Source: Micromonospora wenchangensis
GTDB taxonomy: Bacteria; Actinomycetota; Actinomycetes; Mycobacteriales; Micromonosporaceae
Direction of reading: 5' to 3'
NCBI RefSeq assembly: GCF_002210435.1
Contig: NZ_MZMV01000065.1
Span: 1 to 37,786 of the forward strand
Length of the DNA: 37,786 nucleotides
Shown: positions 16,930 through 24,480 of the stretch, in pieces
Layout of the letters: each line of letters opens with the position of its first letter
Position numbering within the stretch: the stretch's first letter is position 1
Made by a program: the position numbers and the translations under genes
Notes under the pieces: generated by a model
Databases searched by the model: none
What the model saw: the letters and a program-made list of their open reading frames with translations, nothing else
What the model was told of the DNA's origin: nothing

Positions 16930-18089
16930 CCACCACGACCACCCCGCCGGCCCGGCAGGTCCAGCCCGCCGAGCACGCCCACGCCGCCGAACTGGCGTTC
17001 CTCGCCGCGTACGACGACGGACCCCGGCCGCCGGGCTGGCGGTTGACCCCGCGCGCGGTCGTCACGTTCATCGTCGGCAGCGGCGGCGTCGCGCTGGAGC
17101 TGCCCCGGCAGGCCCGCCGCGACGACCTGCCCCGCACGCTGACCGTGACGGCGAAGTTCGTCGGGGAACGGGCGCTCGTCGAACGCTGCGTCGTCACCCT
17201 CGCCGGGGAGCGGGGCCTGCTGCTCGTCGGCGAACCGGGCACCGCGAAGTCGATGCTGTCGGAGCTGCTGTCCGCCGCGATCTGCGGCAGCAGCGAACTG
17301 GTCGTGCAGGGCACCGCCGGCACCACGGAGGACCAGCTCCGCTACGGCTGGAACTACGCGCTGCTGCTCGCGCACGGGCCGAGCGCCGCCGCGCTGGTGC
17401 CCTCGCCGATCCTGTCCGCGATGCGCACCGGCGCGGTGGCCCGGGTGGAGGAGATCACCCGCTGCCTGCCGGAGGTCCAGGACGCCCTGGTGTCCATCCT
17501 GTCCGACCGGCGGATCGCGGTGCCGGAGTTGTCCGGCACCGCCGACGCCACCGTCCCCGCCGCACCCGGGTTCACCCTGATCGCGACGGCCAACCTGCGC
17601 GACCGGGGGGTGTCGGAGATGTCGGCGGCGCTCAAGCGCCGGTTCAACTTCGAGACCGTCGGCCCGATCGGCGACCTGGCCCAGGAGATCGCCCTGGTGC
17701 AGCGGCAGGCCCGCGCCACGCTGGAGCGGGTGCACGCCCCGTTCGCCGTCGACGACGCCGTGCTGGAGGCGCTGGTCACCGCGTTCCGTGACCTGCGGGC
17801 CGGGCAGTCGGTCGAGGGCTGGGAGGTGGAGCGGCCGTCCACCGTGATGAGCACCGCCGAGGCGGTGGCGGTCGCGTCGTCGCTGGCGCTGGCGGCGGCC
17901 TACTTCCCCGGCGACCGGGACGTGGTGTCGCTGCTGCCCGGCCACCTGCTCGGCGTGGTCCGCAAGGACGACCCGGCCGACGGGGCCAAGCTGCTCGGCT
18001 ACTGGGACGGCGCGGTCCGGCGGCGGGCCGAGGACGGCGCACGACTGTGGCGGCGGCTGTGGGAACTGCGCGATGTCCTCACCGACTGA
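16926..18089 (+). CDS. MoxR-type AAA+ ATPase (YehL-like)
   Basis: This 387-residue ATPase has Walker A GEPGTAKS at 102-109, Walker B-like ARVEEITR at 172-179 with the E-E pair, sensor 1 ATANLRDRG from about 220, and KRRFNFE at 237-243 as probable arginine-finger region. The spacing and the PSPILSAMRTGAVARVEE segment are typical of MoxR ATPases. Start ATG 16926 overlaps the previous stop by 4 bases, with GGAAAGG 6 bases upstream. MoxR ATPases generally work with a VWA protein (RavA-ViaA, NorQ-NorD, CbbQ-CbbO) to remodel or activate a target. The next gene encodes a VWA domain, making a functional pair very likely. The client is unknown. Confidence 0.9.
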   Translation: MTTTTTPPARQVQPAEHAHAAELAFLAAYDDGPRPPGWRLTPRAVVTFIVGSGGVALELPRQARRDDLPRTLTVTAKFVGERALVERCVVTLAGERGLLLVGEPGTAKSMLSELLSAAICGSSELVVQGTAGTTEDQLRYGWNYALLLAHGPSAAALVPSPILSAMRTGAVARVEEITRCLPEVQDALVSILSDRRIAVPELSGTADATVPAAPGFTLIATANLRDRGVSEMSAALKRRFNFETVGPIGDLAQEIALVQRQARATLERVHAPFAVDDAVLEALVTAFRDLRAGQSVEGWEVERPSTVMSTAEAVAVASSLALAAAYFPGDRDVVSLLPGHLLGVVRKDDPADGAKLLGYWDGAVRRRAEDGARLWRRLWELRDVLTD

Positions 18090-21000
18090 CCCCACCGTGC
18101 CCGCCGGGGGGCCGGCGGCGGTCGACCCCACGGTCGCGGTCGCCGCGCTGGCCGGGCACCGCCGGCCGTACCTGATCGGGGTACGGCACCACTCGCCCGC
18201 GCTGGCGGTGGCCCTGCCCCGGCTGCTGGCCGGATACCGGCCGGAGGTGCTGCTCCTGGAACTCCCGCCGGAGCTGGGGCGGTGGCTGCCGTGGCTCGCC
18301 GACCCGGCCACCACCGCCCCGGTGGCGCTGGCCGGGGTCCTCGGCGACGGCGGCGGGCCGGCGTTCTACCCGTTCGCCGACTTCTCCCCGGAGCTGGTCG
18401 CGGTGCGCTGGGCGGCCCGCAACGGGGTTCCGGTCGTACCGTGTGACCTGCCGCTGGCCGACCCGGCCTGGCGGCAGCGGGAGCCGGGTGCCGCCCCGCC
18501 GCCGGGCCTGTCGTTCGCCGACGCGCTGCGTGCCGCCGGCAGCGGGCGGGCCGACGAGGACCTGTGGGACCGCACGGTCGAGGCCCGCGCCCCGGGCGCC
18601 GACCCGGAGGCGGTACGCCGCGCGGCGCTCGCGGTCGGTTGGGCGCTGCGCGCCGACGCCGAACGCGGGCCCGGGGTGTCCCCCCTCGACCTGCGCCGCG
18701 AGGCCCGGATGCGGCACTGCCTGGCCGAGGCGGGGCAGCGGCGGGTCGCCGCCCTGGTCGGCGCGTTCCACGCCCCGGCGCTGCTGGTCAGTGAGGAGGC
18801 CCCAGCGCTGCTGACCGGGCGGGAGGACCCGCCCCCGGCCGACCCGGCCGGCACGCCGACGGTGGTGACCTCGCTGGTGCCGTACACGTTCGGGCTGCTG
18901 GACGCCCGGTCGGGCTATCCCGCCGGCATCCGCGACCCGCAGTGGCAGCAGTCGGTGCTCACCGCCGACGGCGACCCGGTCGCGGTCGAGTCGGCGACGA
19001 CGGACGCCGTGGTGGCGGTCTGCGCGGCGATCCGCCGGGCCGGTCACCCGGCCGGCCCGGGGGAGGCCCGGGAGACCGTCCGGCTCGCGCTCGACCTGGC
19101 CCGGCTGCGCGGCCTGCCCGCGCCGGGCCGGGGCGAACTGGTCGAGGCGATCCAGAGCGTGCTGGCCCACGGCGAGGTGCTCGGCCGGGGCCGGGCGGTG
19201 GCGCACGCGATGGAACACGTGCTCGTCGGGGACCGGCGCGGCGTGCTGGCCCCCGGCACTCCCCGCTCCGGGCTGGCCCCGGCGGTCCGTGAGCTGCTGG
19301 CCGGGCTGCGGCTGCCCGGTGCCGGCGATCCGGCCCGGGAGCTGCGGCTGGACCCGCTGCGTTCCGCCCTGGACCGGCGGCGGGAGGTGACGCTGCACCG
19401 GCTCCTGGTCTGTGACGTCGCGTACGCCGAACAGGTCGGCGGCGCGGGCGTCGGCGGGGTGGACGCGGTCACCACCAGGTGGCGGGTGCAGTGGTCGCCC
19501 CGGACCGAGGCGACGATCGAGGTGGCCGGGCTGCGCGGGGTGACCCTCGGGCAGGCCGCCGAGGGCGCGCTGGTGGAGCGGCGACGGCGGGAACGCGCCG
19601 AGGACGGCCCGACCGTCGCCGCCGTGATCACCGGCCTGGCGGACGCCGCCCGGTGCGACCTGACCGGGCTGGCCGCCCGCCGGCTCGCCGAGGTGGCGGT
19701 CACCGTGCCGGCCGAGGGCACCCTCGGCGAGCTGGTCACCGCGTTGGCGCTGCTCGACCGGCTGCGGCTGGGCCACCTGCCGGGCGGTGCCGACCTGCCG
19801 CCGGACGAGCTGGCCCGGGTCGCCGAGGCGCTGGAGAGCGCGGCGGTCCGCCAGGTCGACGGGCTGGCCGGTGCCGAGGACGTGGCCGACGCCGAGGCGC
19901 TGGCCACGCTCGCCCAGCGGGCCGACGCCGCCGGTGCGGGGCTGCGCCTGGCCGACTGCCTGGCCCGGCTCGCCGCCCGGGGCACCCCGCTGATGGCGGC
20001 CGCCGCCGGGGCGGTCCGGGTGCTGCTGGGCCTGCGGGAACCCGCCGCCTTCGGCCGGCTCGTCGCGTCCTGGGTGGACACGGCGTCCACGCCCGCCGGG
20101 CGGCAGCAGCTCCAGGGCCACCTGACCGGGCTGCTGGTCGTCGCCGAACCGCTGCTGCGGGCCAACGGCGAGGTGTTCGACGGGCTCCTGGAGCGGGTCG
20201 AGACCCTGCCCGACGAGGAGTTCCTGACCCGGCTGCCGGCGCTGCGCGCCGGCTTCCACGTGGTCAGCCCGGCCGGCCGGGACCGGCTGCTGGAGGTGGT
20301 CCGGGGTCGGCTCGACGACGCCGGCCCGGACGCCGACGTCGCGGTGCTCGACGACCCGGACGCCCTGCTGGTCCGGCTACGGGCCGACGCGGCGGGCCGC
20401 CGGGCGCTCCTGGCGCAGGGCCTGCTCGCTGCCGGGCCGGCCGACCCGTCGCCGGAGACGCTGGCGGCTGCCGACGCGACCCGGCCGGCCATCCGGCGTG
20501 CCCCGGCCGGCGGGCTGTCGACAGTGGACCGGTGGCGGCTGGTGCTCGGGAGGGAGTCGACCCGGGTCGGGCCGCGCGCCCGTCGGTACGCCACCGCCCT
20601 CGACGAGCTGTACGGTGCCGGCCGGGGCGAGGGCGCGGCGGCCGAGGCGGCCGGTCGCGCCGGCCGGGAGGCGTCCTTCCCCGGCGTACGGGAGTGGGCG
20701 CAGGAACTGTCCGCCCTGTTCGGCCCCGGGGTACGCGAGGAGGTGCTGGCCCGCGCGGTGGAGGCTGGCCGGCTGGACGCGGCCACCGAGCTGGACCCGG
20801 CGGCCGTTCGTCCGTCGGTCGAGCTGCTCCGTGACGTGCTCACCCTCGCCGGTGGGCTGCCGGAGTCCACGGTGGCGCGGCTGCGCCCGCTGGTGGCCCG
20901 GATCGTGGCGGAGCTGACCCGGCAGTTGGCCGCCCGGCTGCGTCCGGCGCTGACCGGGTTGACCACCCCCCGGCCCACCTACCGGCCGGGCGGGCCGCTG

Positions 21001-21612
21001 GACCTGCCCCGGACGCTGCGGGCCAACCTGGCCACGGCCCGCCGTGACGGGCAGGGCGGGTTGCTGCTGGTGCCGGAGCGGCCGGTGTTCCGCACCCGGG
21101 CCCGCCGGGGGGTGGACTGGCGGCTGGTGCTCGTCGTCGACGTCTCCGGCTCGATGGAGGAGTCGGTGATCTGGTCGGCGCTCACCGCCGCCGTGCTGGC
21201 CGGCGTCCCGGCGCTCAGCACGCACTTCGTCGCCTTCTCCACCGAGGTGGTGGACCTGACCGAGCGGGTGGACGACCCGCTGGCGCTGCTGCTGGAGGTC
21301 AGCGTCGGCGGCGGTACGCACATCGCGGCCGGGCTGCGCTACGCCCGGTCCCTGGTCACCGTTCCGCAGCGGACGATGGTGGTGGTGATCAGCGACTTCG
21401 AGGAGGGGTACCCGATGGGTGGTCTGCTGGCCGAGACCCGGGCGTTGGTCGAGGCGGGCTGTCAGGTGCTGGGCTGCGCCAGCCTGGACGACGCCGGCCG
21501 GCCCCGGTACTCGGTGGCGGCGGCGGGCCAACTGGTCGCGGCGGGGATGCCGGTGGCCGCGTTGAGCCCGCTGGAGCTGGCCCGGTGGGTCGGGGAGCAG
21601 GTGCGGCGGTGA
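18073..21612 (+). CDS. DUF5682-VWA fusion protein
   Basis: This 1179-residue protein begins with a DUF5682-type domain (GVRHHSPALAVALPRLL at about 36-52; VLLLELPPEL; ADFSPELVAVRWAARNGVPV). A long helical middle follows, and a VWA domain closes it at about 1010-1179. The MIDAS metal site is intact: DVSGSM at 1023-1028, T1082 in GGGTH and D1108 in ISDFEEG. In E. coli the corresponding parts appear to be separate proteins (YehM and YehP), so this is a fusion. ATG 18073 overlaps the ATPase gene by 17 bases. The VWA part should bind the MoxR ATPase; the HH-containing DUF5682 part may be enzymatic, but its reaction is unknown. Confidence 0.82.
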   Translation: MSSPTDPTVPAGGPAAVDPTVAVAALAGHRRPYLIGVRHHSPALAVALPRLLAGYRPEVLLLELPPELGRWLPWLADPATTAPVALAGVLGDGGGPAFYPFADFSPELVAVRWAARNGVPVVPCDLPLADPAWRQREPGAAPPPGLSFADALRAAGSGRADEDLWDRTVEARAPGADPEAVRRAALAVGWALRADAERGPGVSPLDLRREARMRHCLAEAGQRRVAALVGAFHAPALLVSEEAPALLTGREDPPPADPAGTPTVVTSLVPYTFGLLDARSGYPAGIRDPQWQQSVLTADGDPVAVESATTDAVVAVCAAIRRAGHPAGPGEARETVRLALDLARLRGLPAPGRGELVEAIQSVLAHGEVLGRGRAVAHAMEHVLVGDRRGVLAPGTPRSGLAPAVRELLAGLRLPGAGDPARELRLDPLRSALDRRREVTLHRLLVCDVAYAEQVGGAGVGGVDAVTTRWRVQWSPRTEATIEVAGLRGVTLGQAAEGALVERRRRERAEDGPTVAAVITGLADAARCDLTGLAARRLAEVAVTVPAEGTLGELVTALALLDRLRLGHLPGGADLPPDELARVAEALESAAVRQVDGLAGAEDVADAEALATLAQRADAAGAGLRLADCLARLAARGTPLMAAAAGAVRVLLGLREPAAFGRLVASWVDTASTPAGRQQLQGHLTGLLVVAEPLLRANGEVFDGLLERVETLPDEEFLTRLPALRAGFHVVSPAGRDRLLEVVRGRLDDAGPDADVAVLDDPDALLVRLRADAAGRRALLAQGLLAAGPADPSPETLAAADATRPAIRRAPAGGLSTVDRWRLVLGRESTRVGPRARRYATALDELYGAGRGEGAAAEAAGRAGREASFPGVREWAQELSALFGPGVREEVLARAVEAGRLDAATELDPAAVRPSVELLRDVLTLAGGLPESTVARLRPLVARIVAELTRQLAARLRPALTGLTTPRPTYRPGGPLDLPRTLRANLATARRDGQGGLLLVPERPVFRTRARRGVDWRLVLVVDVSGSMEESVIWSALTAAVLAGVPALSTHFVAFSTEVVDLTERVDDPLALLLEVSVGGGTHIAAGLRYARSLVTVPQRTMVVVISDFEEGYPMGGLLAETRALVEAGCQVLGCASLDDAGRPRYSVAAAGQLVAAGMPVAALSPLELARWVGEQVRR

Positions 21613-23483
21613 CCGGCCTGCCGCCGGTGACCGCGCCGGTGCTCGCCGAGGCGCTGGACGCGCTGCCCGCCCGGCTGCGCCGCAAGGTCGACGACGCGGT
21701 CGTCCGGGCCGGCGGCTGGCCGGTCACCGGCACAGCCGACGGGGTGACGGTCCGGGTCGACGAGGCGACCACGGTGACCCTGGTGACGGTCGACGGGGTG
21801 GTGTGCCGGGCCGCCGACGCCCGGTGCAGTTGCCTGCTCGCGCCGAACTGCCTGCACCGGATGGCGGTGCTCGCCCTGGCCCCGGTGGACGACGGGGTAC
21901 CGATGGACGGCGGGGTGCCGGTGGACGACGCGCCCCCGGTGGACGACGCGTCGCCGGCCGCCGGTCGGCCCGTCGCCCCGGCTGCTGTCGCCGACCCGCC
22001 CGTCGGGGTGGCCGGCGACGCGGTGGCGGACGCCGCCGGGTCGCCCCCCGCGCCCACCGGGCGGCAGCGGGCCGCCGCCGACGGGCTGTGGCGGGTGGGC
22101 GTGGCGGTGCTCGCGGCGGGGACCGTCGGCTGCGGGGTGGTGCTGCGGACCGCCCTGCTGCGGGCGGTGCACGAGGCCCGGGCCAACGGCCTGCACCGGG
22201 CGGCCGCGTCCGGCACCCGGGTCGCGGCGGGGCTGCGGGCCGCCCGGGAGGGCGAACCCCAGCACCGGCTGGCCGACCTGACCGACGACCTGCGGGAGTT
22301 GCTGGCCGTGTCCCGCCGGCTGCGCGGGGACGCGCCCGCCGGTGACCTGGGCGCGTTGCTGGGCACCGCCAGGCGGGCCTACGACCCGCAGGCCGGCCTG
22401 CGCCTGTACGGGCTGTGCACGGCCCCGGTGGTGGCCGATTCCGGGTACGCCGGGGTGGTCACCTACCTGGCCGACCGCGACTGTCGACTCTGGATGGTCG
22501 CCGATCTCGCCCCGGGGGACGTGGGCCGGGCCGCCGGTGCGGGCGACGCGACGGTGGCGGTGGGCGAGTCGGGGCTCAGCCACCGGCAGCTCACCCGGGC
22601 CGGGCTGGTGGTGTCCGGCGGCACCGCCTCGGAGTCGGGGCAGTTGGGTGCCGGCCGTGCGGTCCGGGCGGCGCGGGCCGCCGGGGTCGGCTGGGCCGAC
22701 GAACCCCTCGCCGGGCTCTGGGCGCAGCCCCTGCCCGACCAGGTCCGGCGGGCCTTCGGCGCGGTGGCCCTGCCGCTGCCGGAGCGTCCCGCCGGTGCCG
22801 ACCTGCTCTTCCTGACTGTCAGGGTGCTGGGCGGGCACGACCACACCGTCCTGGTCGGCACCGACGACGGGGCGGTCCTGACGCTGACCGTCGCCGACGA
22901 GCACACCGCCCTGCCGCACCGGGCCAACCTGCGCCTGCTCGGGCAGGCGGTGGGGGCGCGGCTGCGTCTGGTGGGCCGCCTCGATCCGACCCGCCGGGCG
23001 ACCGTGCAGGCGCTCGCCGTGGGGCCGGTCGACGGCGACGGGCCGGGGCTCACCCTGCCGCAGAGCTGGGCGGGCCACGTCGACCTCGGCTACGACCGGC
23101 TGCACGCGAGCCAGCTCAGGGCGGGCGACGGCGCGGTGGTGGTGCCACCGCACGACCGCCTCCCGGATGCGGCCGTGCCGCGTCCCCGGCTCGGCGATCC
23201 CGCCCTGGGGCTGCTGCGCCGACAGGTGGAGCGGGTCGTCTCGGGTGGCCGGGCGATCCAGGCGTTGGCCGACCCGACGGAGCGGAGGCTGCGGCTGGCC
23301 CGCCTGGATCTCGGCGCGCACCTGCTCGCCGCGATGGGATCGGCGGCCCGGTCCCGGCCCCGGGACGCCTTCGGGCGGCTCACCGACGACGACGGGCAGG
23401 CGTTCGCCGAGTCGTGGCTGGCGGTGGCGGCCTACGAGGAGGCGGCGTCCCGGGCGTCGGCGGAGGCCTCCTGGCTGCCCTGA
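21609..23483 (+). CDS. SWIM zinc-finger protein (YehQ-like)
   Basis: This 624-residue protein contains a SWIM zinc finger: C73, C75, C81 and H83 in CSCLLAPNCLHR (CxCx5CxH). The stretch PVTGTADGVTVRVDEATTVTLV precedes it, as in SWIM proteins linked to MoxR-VWA operons. After the finger comes an Asp/Val/Pro/Ala-rich linker with four 6-residue repeats (92-115), then a region of about 500 residues with a helix-rich first part and a beta-rich second part. GTG 21609 overlaps the VWA gene by 4 bases. SWIM fingers bind DNA or protein; the position in the operon suggests substrate recognition. It is the last gene of the five-gene unit. Confidence 0.82.
   Translation: MTGLPPVTAPVLAEALDALPARLRRKVDDAVVRAGGWPVTGTADGVTVRVDEATTVTLVTVDGVVCRAADARCSCLLAPNCLHRMAVLALAPVDDGVPMDGGVPVDDAPPVDDASPAAGRPVAPAAVADPPVGVAGDAVADAAGSPPAPTGRQRAAADGLWRVGVAVLAAGTVGCGVVLRTALLRAVHEARANGLHRAAASGTRVAAGLRAAREGEPQHRLADLTDDLRELLAVSRRLRGDAPAGDLGALLGTARRAYDPQAGLRLYGLCTAPVVADSGYAGVVTYLADRDCRLWMVADLAPGDVGRAAGAGDATVAVGESGLSHRQLTRAGLVVSGGTASESGQLGAGRAVRAARAAGVGWADEPLAGLWAQPLPDQVRRAFGAVALPLPERPAGADLLFLTVRVLGGHDHTVLVGTDDGAVLTLTVADEHTALPHRANLRLLGQAVGARLRLVGRLDPTRRATVQALAVGPVDGDGPGLTLPQSWAGHVDLGYDRLHASQLRAGDGAVVVPPHDRLPDAAVPRPRLGDPALGLLRRQVERVVSGGRAIQALADPTERRLRLARLDLGAHLLAAMGSAARSRPRDAFGRLTDDDGQAFAESWLAVAAYEEAASRASAEASWLP
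21882..21953 (+). repeat. Four in-frame 18-bp tandem repeats within SWIM gene
   Basis: Four consecutive 18-bp units start at 21882, 21900, 21918 and 21936, each beginning CCGGTGGACGACG or a close variant. They encode PVDDGV, PMDGGV, PVDDAP and PVDDAS at residues 92-115, directly after the zinc finger. The unit is a multiple of three, so copy-number change would alter linker length without breaking the frame. Confidence 0.85.
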
Positions 23484-23489
23484 CCCGTC

Positions 23490-23524
23490 CACACCCGGCC
23501 TGTCACACCCGGCCTGTCACACCT
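23490..23524 (+). repeat. 14-bp tandem repeat carrying TGTCACA
   Basis: CACACCCGGCCTGT occurs at 23490-23503 and 23504-23517, with a partial third copy (CACACC) after it. The junctions create TGTCACA twice (23501-23507 and 23515-23521), 14 bases apart. The second is correctly placed to be the -35 element of the following promoter. Confidence 0.8.
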
Positions 23525-23541
23525 GGGCGGCGACCGGCGTC
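23515..23541 (+). promoter_or_regulatory. ECF41-type sigma factor promoter
   Basis: TGTCACA (23515-23521), 16 bases, then CGTC (23538-23541) is an exact match to the known ECF41 promoter pattern TGTCACA-N16-CGTC. Transcription would start near 23548, leaving a leader of about 25 bases that contains AGGAGG (23564-23569). The downstream gene is of the carboxymuconolactone decarboxylase family, a typical ECF41 target. No ECF41 sigma gene lies in the window. Confidence 0.75.
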
Positions 23542-23573
23542 TACCTGTCGAGACCAGCCGACCAGGAGGCGAC

Positions 23574-24164
23574 ATGAGCAGCACCCGGGTTCCCAGGGCC
23601 GAGATCACCGGCCTCTACGGTGCCGTGTTGAAGAGGTTCAGCCGCAGGATGTTCGGCGACGTGCCCGAACCGCTCGAGGTGATGTGGCACCACCGGCCGG
23701 TGCTGCGGTTCGGCCTCGGCCTCGGCCAGCGGTCCCGCCGGTGGCACGCCTGCGACCGGCACCTCAAGTCGTACGCGCACATGGCGGTGGCCGCCACGAT
23801 CGGCTGCGGCTTCTGCCTCGACCTGGGGTACTTCCAGGCGCACGACGACGGCCTCGACCTGACCAAGGCGCGCCAGGTGCCCCGCTGGCGCGAGTCGGAC
23901 GTCTTCACCCCGGCGGAACGGGACGTGCTGGAGTATGCCGAGGCGATGACGCAGACCCCGCCGACGGTCACCGACGAGCTGTCCGCCCGGCTGCTGGCCC
24001 ACCTGGGCGCGGCGGGCCTGGTCGAGCTGACCGCGTGGATCGCGCTGGCCAACCAGTACGCGCGGACCAACGTCGCGCTCGGCATCGAGGCCCAGGGCTT
24101 CGCCGCCGCGTGCGGTCTGCCGCCGCTGCCGCCCCGGGCCCGGCCGGACGGCGCGACGGTCTGA
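23574..24164 (+). CDS. AhpD/carboxymuconolactone decarboxylase-family protein, ECF41 target
   Basis: This 196-residue protein has the CxxC redox motif C78-G-F-C81, followed by H90 (CGFCLDLGYFQAH), as in AhpD-like peroxidase partners. FTPAERDVLEYAEAMTQTPPTV and ALANQYARTNVALGIE are typical of the CMD family. ATG 23574 has AGGAGG 4 bases upstream. The promoter is an exact ECF41 match, so it is probably switched on by an ECF41 sigma factor acting from elsewhere. Members with CxxC are thought to act as alkylhydroperoxidases or small-molecule redox enzymes rather than true gamma-carboxymuconolactone decarboxylases. It is monocistronic and converges on the peptide-synthetase operon. Confidence 0.87.
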   Translation: MSSTRVPRAEITGLYGAVLKRFSRRMFGDVPEPLEVMWHHRPVLRFGLGLGQRSRRWHACDRHLKSYAHMAVAATIGCGFCLDLGYFQAHDDGLDLTKARQVPRWRESDVFTPAERDVLEYAEAMTQTPPTVTDELSARLLAHLGAAGLVELTAWIALANQYARTNVALGIEAQGFAAACGLPPLPPRARPDGATV

Positions 24165-24210
24165 CCGCCACCCCGCCCGCCGCCGCCCGGCCGGCCCGAC
24201 CCGGTCCCGG

Positions 24211-24480
24211 TCAGCGGGTGTCGTCGGGCACGGCGGCGGTCAGCAGCGCGACCAGGTCGTCGAGGGTGTCCAGGGGACGGCCCGGACCGTTCAGCTCGAC
24301 CTCGACGTCGTACTCCGACTCGATCGCGTCGACCATCCGCAGCAGACCGAGGGAGTCGACGCCGAGGGCCACCATCGAACCGCCGGTGAGCAGGTCGGTG
24401 GCCGCGACCTCGCCCCCGGTGGCCTCGCTGACCAGGTCGGCGAGCCGCCCCCGCAGGTCGGTGGTGTCGCTGGTGTCCAT
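24211..24480 (-). CDS. Free-standing acyl carrier protein
   Basis: This 89-residue carrier protein has the phosphopantetheine-accepting serine S43 in LGVDSLGLLRM, followed by the acidic helix VDAIESEYDVEVEL that docks partner enzymes. ATG 24480 shares its A with the TGA of the upstream synthetase (TGATG), and AAGGAG lies 5 bases before it. An in-frame GTG at 24486 is less likely. It is the last gene of the peptide operon. The D-S-L motif looks like a fatty-acyl or aryl carrier protein. Together with the AMP ligase two genes upstream it probably carries the acyl starter passed to the first condensation domain. Confidence 0.87.
   Translation of the reverse strand: MDTSDTTDLRGRLADLVSEATGGEVAATDLLTGGSMVALGVDSLGLLRMVDAIESEYDVEVELNGPGRPLDTLDDLVALLTAAVPDDTR

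Noticed and set aside
24165..24210. A terminator between the CMD and carrier protein genes
   Set aside because: The 46-bp gap is C/G-rich but I could not form a convincing stem-loop.
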